Assembly: GCA_021807595.1 (NCBI GenBank)
Contig: JAKBCS010000009.1
Coordinates: forward strand, 1 to 61,589
Length of the DNA: 61,589 bases
Source: Planctomycetota bacterium
GTDB lineage: Bacteria > Planctomycetota > Planctomycetia > Gemmatales > Gemmataceae
Direction of reading: 5' to 3'
Numbering within the stretch: the first letter of the stretch is position 1; each line of letters begins with the position of its first letter. This document shows, one piece after another, positions 37,226-45,439 of this stretch. The notes under the pieces were generated by a model, which saw nothing but the letters and a program-made list of their open reading frames with translations, was not told the DNA's origin and searched no databases. Position numbers and translations under genes: made by a program.

Positions 37226-38560
37226 TTAGTCTCCGCGGAGCGTGAGGCCGAGTTGCGACAGTTTCTCGCGCACTTCGCTCAGCGAGGTGATGCCGAAGTT
37301 TTTCGACTCCAGGAGTTCGTCCGCCGTGCGATTGACGAGATCGCCCACCATGTTGATGCCCAGGCGATTCATGCACTTGCGGGCGCGGACGGACAAATTG
37401 AGATCGCTAATTGGTTTATTGAGAACCGCCTGCTCTTGCTCGCTCAGCTGTTGGGGCCGATAGCGCGTGTCCGTCGGAGTGCCTTCTTCCAACGATTGCC
37501 CCAGTCGCAACCCCTTGGAAGTCATAATTTCCTTGATTTCTTCGAGCGACGTTTCGCCGAAGTTCTTGCTACTCAGGAGCTGTTGTTCGCTGATGCGCGT
37601 CAGATCGCCCAGCGTCTTGATGTTCATTTTCTTAAGGCAGTTGCGGCTGCGGACGGACAACTCGAAATCGGTGACGGAGATTTCCAGCACCTGACTGAAG
37701 CGGTTGAAGGTGTGTTCTTCCTCAGGGCTGTAGTACATCGTCTGCGAGGCCTGCGAATCCTTGAGGAAGAGGCGCGCTTGCTCGTCGGTGGGATCGCCGG
37801 TCAGTACGCGACGATAGCATTCGACGGCCTTATCGTATTTCTCGTGATCCTCGTAGAGAACGCCGAGATTCTTCAAGACTCCGACGTGGATCGGCGGATG
37901 TTTCAGGCAGCGTTCGTAGAAGCCGATGGCCTCCTCGTCGTTGCCGGCCAAGTCGTTGGCGTGGGCCAGTTGAAACAGAACGCCGGTGTGCGCCGGATCA
38001 TATTTCTCTGCCTTTTCCAGATGGTCGAGAGCAGTCAGCCGTTCGCCCTCGGCAAGATGGCATGAAGCGAGTTGAAAGTGATACTCGGCGCTATGGCTCG
38101 ACAGCTCGGCGAGTTTGTTGAGAATGGCGTGGGCTTGGTGCAAGTCGCCCTTTTGGCGATAGATGCCGGCGCGTTGTAGCTGCACTTGGTTGGCGTTGTA
38201 GCCGGACTTCTCGGCCTTGTCGTAGGCTTTGAGCGCTTCGTCGAACTCGCGGCGCGAGACCAATGCCCTACCGAGGTAGAAATTGGCCAAAGCCCCTTCG
38301 CTCTGGCGCAGGTGATCGACGGCTTGCTGAACGTAGCCGAGGAAGAAGGAAGCGATTCCGAGTTTGAGATGCCAGCGTTTGACCGCCGTGCCGCTGGCAC
38401 CCTCGATCTTTTTCTTGATGACCTCCGTAACTTCGCGGAGGGTGCGATATTGCGTGCCCCCTTGGGCCAACGCTTCACGCAGTTTCGACACCGTTCCGGC
38501 ATCGCAGTCTTCTCGTTCTACCAACAGGGCTTTCAAATCGATCAACATCGGCTCAACCAT
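37226..38560 (-). CDS. TPR protein with two C-terminal RNA polymerase alpha-CTD modules
   Basis: 444 aa. Residues about 60-260 form tandem TPR helices (for example FYLGRALVSRREFDEALKAY and GVLYEDHEKYDKAVECYRR). Then come two copies of the alpha-subunit C-terminal domain, about 293-357 and 382-444. Copy 1 keeps the VRS-RNC segment matching R265/N268/C269 of E. coli alpha and a GETSLEEI segment; copy 2 reads VRARKC with Lys at the Asn position and GITSLSEV. K298 of E. coli is Thr in both. There is no alpha-NTD, so it is not the core subunit. ATG 38560 is chosen because GGGAG lies 8 bases upstream. A role linking protein partners to DNA or to RNA polymerase is inference. Confidence 0.85.
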   Translation of the reverse strand: MVEPMLIDLKALLVEREDCDAGTVSKLREALAQGGTQYRTLREVTEVIKKKIEGASGTAVKRWHLKLGIASFFLGYVQQAVDHLRQSEGALANFYLGRALVSRREFDEALKAYDKAEKSGYNANQVQLQRAGIYRQKGDLHQAHAILNKLAELSSHSAEYHFQLASCHLAEGERLTALDHLEKAEKYDPAHTGVLFQLAHANDLAGNDEEAIGFYERCLKHPPIHVGVLKNLGVLYEDHEKYDKAVECYRRVLTGDPTDEQARLFLKDSQASQTMYYSPEEEHTFNRFSQVLEISVTDFELSVRSRNCLKKMNIKTLGDLTRISEQQLLSSKNFGETSLEEIKEIMTSKGLRLGQSLEEGTPTDTRYRPQQLSEQEQAVLNKPISDLNLSVRARKCMNRLGINMVGDLVNRTADELLESKNFGITSLSEVREKLSQLGLTLRGD

Positions 38561-38656
38561 GCAACGCACTCCCATGAAAACCAGCGCTCGCGCGTGTCTC
38601 TTCACCGATTGGAAAATGTTAGTATAACGGTAGCGGTTGTTCGTGCAAGAGAGGAC

Positions 38657-38721
38657 GGTTAGCCGCGACGCAGAGCGGAGCGCGAGACACTCTCGCCCTC
38701 CGCGCCGCGTAGCAGCTAACC
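38657..38721. repeat. GGTTAGC palindromic element, copy 1
   Basis: GGTTAGC (38657-38663) and GCTAACC (38715-38721) bracket an imperfect GC-rich hairpin containing GCGACGC and GCGGAGCGCG. A related element lies at 40878-40941. It is located between the divergent TPR/alpha-CTD and methyltransferase genes. Confidence 0.55.
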
Positions 38722-38742
38722 GGGGTATGTATCGGAGGGTTC

Positions 38743-39843
38743 ATGTCGCGTTCGCGTTCTCAACCTTCCACACCACCCGCTTGTTACGCGATGGTCCATC
38801 CCGGCCTGGAGCCGATTGCCGCCGAGGAGATCGAGCGCGACTTCGGTGGGGAAGTCAAGAAGACGGGGAACGGCATCGTCGTTTTCCGCGCGCCGAACCT
38901 CGACGAGCGCTTGCTGACTTTTCGCACCACGGAAGACCTGTTCCTCTTCGCTTGGGGCAGCGATCGCCTTACGCATCGGGCCGCCGATCTGGAGAGCATC
39001 CGCCGTTGGACGGCGCGCGAGGCGGACTGGCAAACCCTGCTGCGCATCCATCACGGCCTGCGACCGAAACCGAAGGGAAGAACGACGTATCGCCTGGTGA
39101 CGCAAATGGAAGGACAACACGCCTATCTTCGCCGCGATGCCCGCAAGGCGCTGGCACAGGGTTTGGCGGACGTCGTTCCAGAGAGTTGGCGACCCGCCGA
39201 AGAGAACGCCGCCGTCGAATTCTGGTTGACCATTCACGAAGAGACGGCCGTTTGCGGTCTGCGCCTGTCGGATCGGACCATGCGTCATCGCGACTACAAG
39301 CTGGAGCATCGACCCGCCTCGTTGCGTCCGACCATCGCGGCGGCGATGGTTCGCTTGGCCGAGATTCGACCGCGACACGTTTTCCTCGATCCAATGTGCG
39401 GCGCGGGCACGCTGTTAGCCGAGCGTATGATCGCCGGACAACGCATTCGCGGCGGGTTTGCGGCAGCGTGGGGCGGCGACATCGAATTCAGCGCCGTTCG
39501 CGCCGCCGCCATCAATTTGCGCCGTCTTGGTCCGGCCATGCTGGCACGCTGGGACGCCACGCACTTGCCGCTCGCTTCCGAGTCCGTCGATCGCATTGCA
39601 ACCAATCCACCGTTCGGCAAGCAGCTGAGCAGTCCCGATGCCGTGGGACCACTGTACCGTGCCATGCTCCGCGAGTACGATCGCCTGCTGCGCCCCGAAG
39701 GGGTTGCGGTAATCGTGGTCAGCGCCGCCGGCGAATTGCGCTCTGCAGCGCGAACTGTCGGTTGGCAACAGCTAAGACAAGTATCGATCCGCGTCCTCGG
39801 TCAGCCCGCGGTTATTAGCGTCTGGCGGAAGGCGGCAAAGTAG
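38743..39843 (+). CDS. THUMP-domain RNA guanine-N2 methyltransferase-like protein
   Basis: 366 aa. N-terminal ferredoxin-like/THUMP region (about 10-180, starting CYAMVHPGLEPIAAEEI) followed by a Rossmann methyltransferase domain. SAM-site DPMCGAGT is at 216-223 and catalytic TNPPFG at 287-292, both typical of Trm14/RlmL/TrmN-type enzymes acting on guanine N2. It is shorter than bifunctional RlmKL and closer to Trm14-type tRNA methyltransferases. The exact RNA target is unknown. Confidence 0.82.
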   Translation: MSRSRSQPSTPPACYAMVHPGLEPIAAEEIERDFGGEVKKTGNGIVVFRAPNLDERLLTFRTTEDLFLFAWGSDRLTHRAADLESIRRWTAREADWQTLLRIHHGLRPKPKGRTTYRLVTQMEGQHAYLRRDARKALAQGLADVVPESWRPAEENAAVEFWLTIHEETAVCGLRLSDRTMRHRDYKLEHRPASLRPTIAAAMVRLAEIRPRHVFLDPMCGAGTLLAERMIAGQRIRGGFAAAWGGDIEFSAVRAAAINLRRLGPAMLARWDATHLPLASESVDRIATNPPFGKQLSSPDAVGPLYRAMLREYDRLLRPEGVAVIVVSAAGELRSAARTVGWQQLRQVSIRVLGQPAVISVWRKAAK

Positions 39844-39855
39844 AGTAGCATGAAC

Positions 39856-39918
39856 TATCGGCCCGAAGCGTTGGCGACGGGCCATTCGAGCGCCTGTCGC
39901 CGGTGCTTCGGGCCGATA
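39856..39918. terminator. Long hairpin after the methyltransferase gene
   Basis: Perfect 14-bp stem TATCGGCCCGAAGC/GCTTCGGGCCGATA (39856-39869 and 39905-39918) with an inner GGCGAC/GTCGCC stem (39873-39878, 39896-39901). It begins 13 bases after the stop codon and ends 28 bases before the next ATG on the same strand, so it may terminate or attenuate. Confidence 0.55.
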
Positions 39919-39946
39919 TATCTTCAAATCCATCAGGGCGAATATC

Positions 39947-40873
39947 ATGGCTTCCCAGCGACTTACCTGCCCCGATTGCAAATCGGTTCTGCGTCCGGCC
40001 AAGCCGTTACCCGACGGCAAAAAAGTCAAATGCCCAAAGTGCGGCGGTTTCTTCACCACGCCCGGACTTCTCGAACGGGAACCGGCGAGAAAGAAGCCTG
40101 CCGCTATCAAGACGACGAAAGGAACCAGCAATAAACCTTCCGCTCCCCAGCCTCCCGCCGACGAGGACGAGGGCGGCATTTACGGTTACATCTCCGAGGA
40201 CAAAAAAGAGGAAGAGAACAAGCCGGACATCGAGTACGCCCCCGATATGTCCATCAAAGACTTGCGCGGTCCGGCACAGGCTGCCGTGGTCTCCCCTTCC
40301 AATTACATGCTGATTCTCGGCGGATTGGGCTGCCTGAGCAATCTCTTCCTCATCTGCGTCAGCTTTTGGCCGATGGTCTTCAGCGACTCTCCGGTCGATT
40401 GGCAGAAAGTGCTTAAAGACTACTATAAGGACGACAAAAACGCCGTTCAGCGCGTGGAGAATATTAAGGAGTATAAAGATCTAAAAGACAAAGATTTAGA
40501 TGTCGTGCAAGATGCGGAGGCCGACGCCCGACTGTACCGCTTCATTGCGATGGGCGTGTATATTTTCTTATTCATCTACAATGCCGTCGCCATTATCGGC
40601 GCGGTGAAGATGCAGAATCTGGAATCGCGCGGCTGGGGCATCGCTTCCAGCATCATGACTCTCTTGCCATTCAGTTCCGGCGGCCTCAGTTCCTTGGTCG
40701 GCGGCGTATTTTACTTTACCATCGGCTCATGGGTGTTGGAAGAAATGAATGCCTACTACTCGTCCGGCATCAGTTCGCTGCCTTACCTGTTCGCGCTCTA
40801 TATCGGCGTGTGGTCGCTGCGCACATTGATGTCGCAAGAAGTAATCGACGGCTTCGAGTATGTGGCGGAGTGA
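39947..40873 (+). CDS. Zinc-ribbon membrane protein of unknown function
   Basis: 308 aa. An N-terminal zinc ribbon with C8, C11, C29 and C32 (CPDC...CPKC) resembles the MJ0042-type fingers common in planctomycete membrane proteins. A Lys/Glu/Pro-rich linker follows (about 40-110), then about four membrane helices (near 120-145, 200-222, 230-262 and 275-292) separated by a charged loop. No enzymatic motif. Function is not recognised. Confidence 0.65.
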   Translation: MASQRLTCPDCKSVLRPAKPLPDGKKVKCPKCGGFFTTPGLLEREPARKKPAAIKTTKGTSNKPSAPQPPADEDEGGIYGYISEDKKEEENKPDIEYAPDMSIKDLRGPAQAAVVSPSNYMLILGGLGCLSNLFLICVSFWPMVFSDSPVDWQKVLKDYYKDDKNAVQRVENIKEYKDLKDKDLDVVQDAEADARLYRFIAMGVYIFLFIYNAVAIIGAVKMQNLESRGWGIASSIMTLLPFSSGGLSSLVGGVFYFTIGSWVLEEMNAYYSSGISSLPYLFALYIGVWSLRTLMSQEVIDGFEYVAE

Positions 40874-40877
40874 CGAT

Positions 40878-40941
40878 GGTTAGCCACGACGCGCAGCGGA
40901 GCGCGCGGGCTGTCACGCTACACTGCGCGTCGCGGCTAACC
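40878..40941. repeat. GGTTAGC palindromic element, copy 2, overlapping the leuD stop
   Basis: Nineteen-base arms (40878-40896 and 40923-40941, GGTTAGCC...GCGCAG and its complement) match with one mismatch. The stop codon of leuD (40936-40938, minus strand) is inside the right arm. Lying between converging genes, it can serve as bidirectional terminator. Confidence 0.65.
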
Positions 40942-41496
40942 GAGCATGCCGCTCTTGCGAGCGAATGGGAAAATGCCGCCCGCTTCCAGGATGGGTGCGA
41001 CTTCGCCGAGCGGCTTCAGTTCGTATCGTTCGCCGGTGGTCAGATTGTGCATCGTGTGTGCGGCCACATCGAGACGCAATTCATCGCCGGTGCAGACGCG
41101 CTCACACAATCTTTCGACGCATTCCAGAGGGATCAAATAGCCGCCGTTTACCGAATTGCGATAGAAGATGCGCGCGTAGAACTCGGCGACGACGGCTTCG
41201 ATGCCGGCGGCGTCCAGCGCGATCGGCGCGTGTTCGCGCGAGGAACCACAGCCGAAGTTCTTGCCGGCGACGACGATTTTGTAGGGCGAGACAAACTCGT
41301 CGTCGGTGTGAAAGGGGACATGCCCCTTGGGCAATCCCGCTTGCGACGGCGGCACGCTGCTGAGCGCGTATTTGCCGAACTGCTTGTATTCCTCTGGGAT
41401 CGACGGATTGAACGTCAGATACTGGGCGGGGATAATCTGATCGGTGTCGATGTTATCGCCCAGGACATAGGCTTTGCCGGTGATGGTCGTTTGCAT
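40936..41496 (-). CDS. leuD: 3-isopropylmalate dehydratase small subunit
   Basis: Swivelling subunit of isopropylmalate isomerase in leucine synthesis, 186 aa. Family motifs GDNIDTDQIIPAQY (13-26), the FGCGSSREHAP active-site loop, and a YRNSVNGG segment are present. It pairs with LeuC encoded upstream, from which it is separated by a small aspartyl-protease gene. The stop lies in a palindromic element. Confidence 0.94.
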   Translation of the reverse strand: MQTTITGKAYVLGDNIDTDQIIPAQYLTFNPSIPEEYKQFGKYALSSVPPSQAGLPKGHVPFHTDDEFVSPYKIVVAGKNFGCGSSREHAPIALDAAGIEAVVAEFYARIFYRNSVNGGYLIPLECVERLCERVCTGDELRLDVAAHTMHNLTTGERYELKPLGEVAPILEAGGIFPFARKSGMLG

Positions 41497-41508
41497 GTTT
41501 GTACAGCG

Positions 41509-41898
41509 TTATCGAGTGATTGAGTGGGAAGCAGCGGCTGGCAAAGGACCAGCCGCAACCAGTTTCTTTCGGGCGGAGTCGACGCGCAAGTTGAACCCTT
41601 CGAGGGTTCGCGCCCCAAGAAGAAGTAAATCCCCTTCTTCCGCGAATACCACTTCGTCAATGGTAAAATAGCTATCGTGTCGGACGATGGCGAAGCCGAC
41701 GCTGCGGGTGATGTGCTGGCCGTTGGCCATGACAAAGGTCAGGTCTTTTTTTTCTCTCGATATCCCCAGCGCTTCCAAAGTAGCCGTCGGAACCCATGTA
41801 TATTCGCTTCCCGTATCGACCAACATCTGAGGGATGACGGCGGATCGGGAGCGGTCTACAGGGTTCTCGATCCGGCATTCGATGGAAAAAGTGCCCAT
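41509..41898 (-). CDS. Small retropepsin-like aspartyl protease-fold protein
   Basis: 129 aa, single-lobe aspartic protease fold. The active-site triad is LVDTGSEYT (D28), and a hydrophobic-glycine flap-partner segment LLLLGARTLEG lies near 90-100. Active enzymes of this size work as dimers. GGAG lies 9 bases before the ATG. It starts 6 bases after the leuC stop and ends 12 bases before leuD, so all three probably share one transcript. The function beside leucine enzymes is unknown. Confidence 0.75.
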   Translation of the reverse strand: MGTFSIECRIENPVDRSRSAVIPQMLVDTGSEYTWVPTATLEALGISREKKDLTFVMANGQHITRSVGFAIVRHDSYFTIDEVVFAEEGDLLLLGARTLEGFNLRVDSARKKLVAAGPLPAAASHSITR

Positions 41899-41904
41899 CA
41901 GGAC

Positions 41905-43212
41905 TTACTCCAGGTATTCGCGAGGATCGGTGATGGCACCGCGCACGGCGCTGGCGGCCACGGTCAAGGGGCTGGCCAGATAGACGCGCGCCTCTTTGTG
42001 TCCCATGCGCCCAGGGAAGTTGCGATTGGTGGTGCTGATGCAACTGAGCGGCTGATTGAGCCGACCGAAGGTATCGCTCGGTCCTCCCAGACAGGCGGCG
42101 CAGGAGGGCGGTCCGACCTTGGCACCGGCGGAGAGAAACACTTCTTCGAGCGTTTGACTACCGATTTTTTCACTCTTCAGCCCCGCCGCCACCTCGCTGG
42201 TCGCCGGAACGACAAAGGTGTCGATCTTGACGGTCTTGTCCTTGAGAATCCTCGCGGCGGCGCGGAAGTCGGTGAGCTTGCCGCCCGTACACGAACCGAT
42301 GTAAGCCCGATCGAGCTTGGTGCCGCTCACGTCGCCGACGGCGGCGCGGTTGTCCGGGCTGTGCGGCTTGGCGACGACCGGCTGCAACTTCGTCACGTCG
42401 TAGACCTTTTCGTAGATGAACTTCGCGCCGGGGTCGGTGTGGACCGGGGTGTACGCCTTGCCGTGTTTGTTGCGGGCGTTGACGTAATCGAGCGTCACTT
42501 TATCCGGCGCGATGACGCCGTTCTTGCCGCCGGCCTCGATCACCATGTTGCACAGCGTCATGCGCTCCTCAATGTTGAGCGCGTACACGCCGTCGCCGTC
42601 GAACTCCATGGCGCGATAGGTCGCTCCGTCGCAGCCGATGTCGCCGATGACGGCGAGGATGAGATCTTTCGCCATCAAATACGGCGGCAGTTGACCGTGA
42701 AAGACGAACCGCATCGTCGGCGGGACTTTGACCCACAACTTGCCCGTGCCGAGGATGAAACCCGCGTCGGTGTTGCCGATGCCGGTGGCGAACTCGCCGA
42801 ACGCTCCCGCCGTGCAGGTATGGCTATCGGTGCCGAACAGCACTTCGCCGGGCCGGGTATGTCCTTCTTCCGGCAGGGCGATGTGGCAAACGCCTTTGTA
42901 TTTGTCGGTGCCAACATCGTAGTAGTAGGGCAAATCTTGTTCGCGGACGAACTCGCGCAGTACATCGACGTTGCGATTGGCCATCTTGTCGGCGGTGAAG
43001 ATGTAGTGATCGGGAACGATCACGACTTTTTCACGATCCCAAACTTTGGCGTCCTTGCCGAAGTGTTGTTTGAACACGCCGATGGTTCCCGGCCCGCAAA
43101 CGTCGTGTGTCATCAGAACATCGACATCTACCCAAATGTTGTCGCCCGGCCCAACCGCATCGCGTCCGGCGTGTTGTGCGAGGATCTTTTCGGTCAACGT
43201 CATCGGCGTCAT
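41905..43212 (-). CDS. leuC: 3-isopropylmalate dehydratase large subunit
   Basis: [4Fe-4S] aconitase-family enzyme of leucine synthesis, 435 aa. Cluster cysteines are in GSCTGG and in SCAACLGG; the N-terminal motif MTHDVCGPGTIG and HTCTAGAFGEFATG are intact. It is shorter than E. coli LeuC (about 466 aa), and many stretches (for example VPDHYIFTADK, STTNRNFPGRMGHKE) resemble the plant-type enzyme. An AGGAG site lies about 11 bases before ATG 43212. It is first of the leuC-protease-leuD unit. Confidence 0.94.
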   Translation of the reverse strand: MTPMTLTEKILAQHAGRDAVGPGDNIWVDVDVLMTHDVCGPGTIGVFKQHFGKDAKVWDREKVVIVPDHYIFTADKMANRNVDVLREFVREQDLPYYYDVGTDKYKGVCHIALPEEGHTRPGEVLFGTDSHTCTAGAFGEFATGIGNTDAGFILGTGKLWVKVPPTMRFVFHGQLPPYLMAKDLILAVIGDIGCDGATYRAMEFDGDGVYALNIEERMTLCNMVIEAGGKNGVIAPDKVTLDYVNARNKHGKAYTPVHTDPGAKFIYEKVYDVTKLQPVVAKPHSPDNRAAVGDVSGTKLDRAYIGSCTGGKLTDFRAAARILKDKTVKIDTFVVPATSEVAAGLKSEKIGSQTLEEVFLSAGAKVGPPSCAACLGGPSDTFGRLNQPLSCISTTNRNFPGRMGHKEARVYLASPLTVAASAVRGAITDPREYLE

Positions 43213-43344
43213 GTCTCGCAGGCTCCTGTGAGCTTTGTCGCGTCGGAAAGAGTTATTCTATTTGAGACCAAGAAAAAGGACACGCCGGGAACAGGTGGAT
43301 CATCCGACGGCTCGACGGAGAAGGCTGCCGATTCGACGCGGAGA

Positions 43345-44016
43345 CTACTTGGGCCCGTTGGTTGGAGGAGGACCGAAGATCGTTTCCGGTTTGGGAAGCG
43401 ATTTGAAATCGCAGTGGGCCAAGCGTTCGAGAATCACCTGTTCCAGCTTGTAATCGCGGCCAATGGGAATCCAACTCGGCTCGTACACCGGCTGCTCGAT
43501 CACTTCAAATTGACGTTCGATGGTGCTGACCATGTTGAAACTGGCGGAACCGGCCGTGGCGCGCATCGGGGCTGGGAGATCCTCCAACTCTTTTAATACT
43601 TTCACGTCGATATAATATCCGCCATCGTCGGCTGTTGAGATGAGCAAGATACAGCGATGGCGGATCGTTTGGAAGCTGGCCAAGATTCTCTGATAGAGAT
43701 CCGGGCTGCCCGGTTTCCAAGGCTGCTCGATACCCGGAGCGACTGCCGGTTGCGATTCGATGCGACCCTCAAAACGATTCATGTAAGCGATCTCAAAGAA
43801 GTCATCGACGACATCGAGCGCCTTTTGAAAGATCTTATCGTAGACCTCTGGCTGCGGCCCTTGGGGAAGATAGAGAGGATTCTCTTGGGCCACCCACTGA
43901 TCGGGCCTCAAAATAATAGGGTTCTCTTGGAGCGGGCCGGTCGAACAGCCGGCGAACACAAGAGCCGCCAAGCTCGCGCTTCCGACGATGAATTGTCGGC
44001 GGTTGATGCGCCCCAT
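43345..44016 (-). CDS. Tat-type lipoprotein of unknown function
   Basis: 223 aa. The N-terminus has a twin-arginine stretch (NRRQFIVG) followed by a hydrophobic core and lipobox LVFAGC, so a Tat-exported lipoprotein is likely. The mature part has no known motif. ATG 44016 is preferred, with GAGGAA upstream; 36 further codons open upstream lack support. It is divergent from the DUF1571 lipoprotein gene. Confidence 0.6.
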   Translation of the reverse strand: MGRINRRQFIVGSASLAALVFAGCSTGPLQENPIILRPDQWVAQENPLYLPQGPQPEVYDKIFQKALDVVDDFFEIAYMNRFEGRIESQPAVAPGIEQPWKPGSPDLYQRILASFQTIRHRCILLISTADDGGYYIDVKVLKELEDLPAPMRATAGSASFNMVSTIERQFEVIEQPVYEPSWIPIGRDYKLEQVILERLAHCDFKSLPKPETIFGPPPTNGPK

Positions 44017-44227
44017 ACCGATTCCTCGTCGCCTCGTCGCCAGCGCAGCCGACGACCGTGCGCCCCCATAATTTCTGTTACGACTAAGGGGCGGGGTTAT
44101 GCCGATCGAGCGGCGATAAGTCAAGGCCGATCTCGGCGACAGATCGCCTTGCTCCGTTCGCGCGCTTGTTGTACAGTGCCCCTTCGTTCATGGAAGACGA
44201 GCTTGTTTCGATGAGAAGGGATGCACA

Positions 44228-45289
44228 ATGGCTGGCGGAACGCGCGGACTGCGAGGCATTGCGGCGGGAGTTCTTCTACTGTCGGGCTGCGTCGGACTCG
44301 GCGATGCCCTGCCGTTGAAATCCGCATCGAATCCCCCTCTGGAGCCTCGCGCAGCGACCCAGACGAGCGCCACCGAAGCCTCAATTGCCCAGGCCCAGCC
44401 CGAGATTCCGTTGGTGCCGTTGCCATCGTTGACGCCTCCGGTGCATCAGTCGTTCCGACCACCCTCGCCGCCGCCCGCCGTTCCAGCCGCCAATGTCGAT
44501 GGTTCCTCGCCCCCATCGGTGCAGGCCGCCTCTCTTACCGACGATGCGAAATCAATGCCGCAACACTCGGCCCGACAGCTTCTTGAACGAGCCGCCGCTC
44601 GATGCGCTTCGCTCGATTCGTACATCGTTCGACTCACTCGGCGGGAGCATCTCAAGGGCAAGGGCAACGAGGAAGAGATCATCGCCTTCACCTTTCGCAA
44701 ACATCCGTTCAGCGTCCATTTCAAATGGCTCGGCAAAACGGCGAATGGGCGCGAGGTTGTCTACGTCAAGGATCGATTTGACAACAAGATTCATACCAAG
44801 GTGGCGAGTGGCGATGCTCCTCTGTTACCGGCTGGAGCCAAGCTGTCGCTGTCTCCCGAAAACCCCCTGGTTCGCTCGGCCAGCCGTCATCCCATTACCG
44901 ATGCCGGCGTCTCCCACTGCGTCGATTCGTTGATCGACATGCTCAACGCCCAAGATCGCGGCGACATCCGACAGGGGACGATCGCCGTCCTCTCACCCCA
45001 AAAGCGCCCCGAATACGCACAGCCGATCGAGACCATCGAACGCAACATCCCTCCCGGCGTCGAAGCGGATCTACCCCGTGGCGGGCGACGATTCATCTAC
45101 TTCGATCCCGATTGCAGTCTCCCTTTACTCGTCGTCACGCTCGACGATAAAGGCAACGAAGTTGAATACTACCGCTACGACCGGCTGATGACCCCCGCCA
45201 ATCTCGACGATGACGACTTTAATCCCGACAAATTGTGGGCCAAACAGCCGGTAGCGGGCGGTAAGCAGAAAGCGATAGACAGAAGGTAA
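44228..45289 (+). CDS. DUF1571-family lipoprotein
   Basis: 353 aa with a signal sequence and lipobox LLLSGC (about 16-21), a Pro/Ala-rich linker to residue 115 and a C-terminal domain matching DUF1571 (for example YIVRLTRREHLKG, FTFRKHPFSVHFKWLG). This family is common in planctomycetes, and its function is unknown. AAGGGA precedes the ATG. Cell-envelope location is likely. Confidence 0.75.
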   Translation: MAGGTRGLRGIAAGVLLLSGCVGLGDALPLKSASNPPLEPRAATQTSATEASIAQAQPEIPLVPLPSLTPPVHQSFRPPSPPPAVPAANVDGSSPPSVQAASLTDDAKSMPQHSARQLLERAAARCASLDSYIVRLTRREHLKGKGNEEEIIAFTFRKHPFSVHFKWLGKTANGREVVYVKDRFDNKIHTKVASGDAPLLPAGAKLSLSPENPLVRSASRHPITDAGVSHCVDSLIDMLNAQDRGDIRQGTIAVLSPQKRPEYAQPIETIERNIPPGVEADLPRGGRRFIYFDPDCSLPLLVVTLDDKGNEVEYYRYDRLMTPANLDDDDFNPDKLWAKQPVAGGKQKAIDRR

Positions 45290-45439
45290 AAGAGGGCATC
45301 GATCCAAACGAGAATCGACCGGTGCCCCGACCAGACGAAAAACCTTCGGGTAAAGCCACGTCCCTTTCGCCCTTGCCTTGTCGACGGCTCGCTGTTTCTC
45401 TTTGACGCAGGTTGACCGCGTGGCAATCGCTCGCGGGTG

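Noticed and set aside
37149-37376. 76-codon N-terminal extension of Tgt
   Set aside because: Family homology begins at MAIRFEV; the extension overlaps the end of the upstream gene and is Arg-rich out-of-frame sequence.
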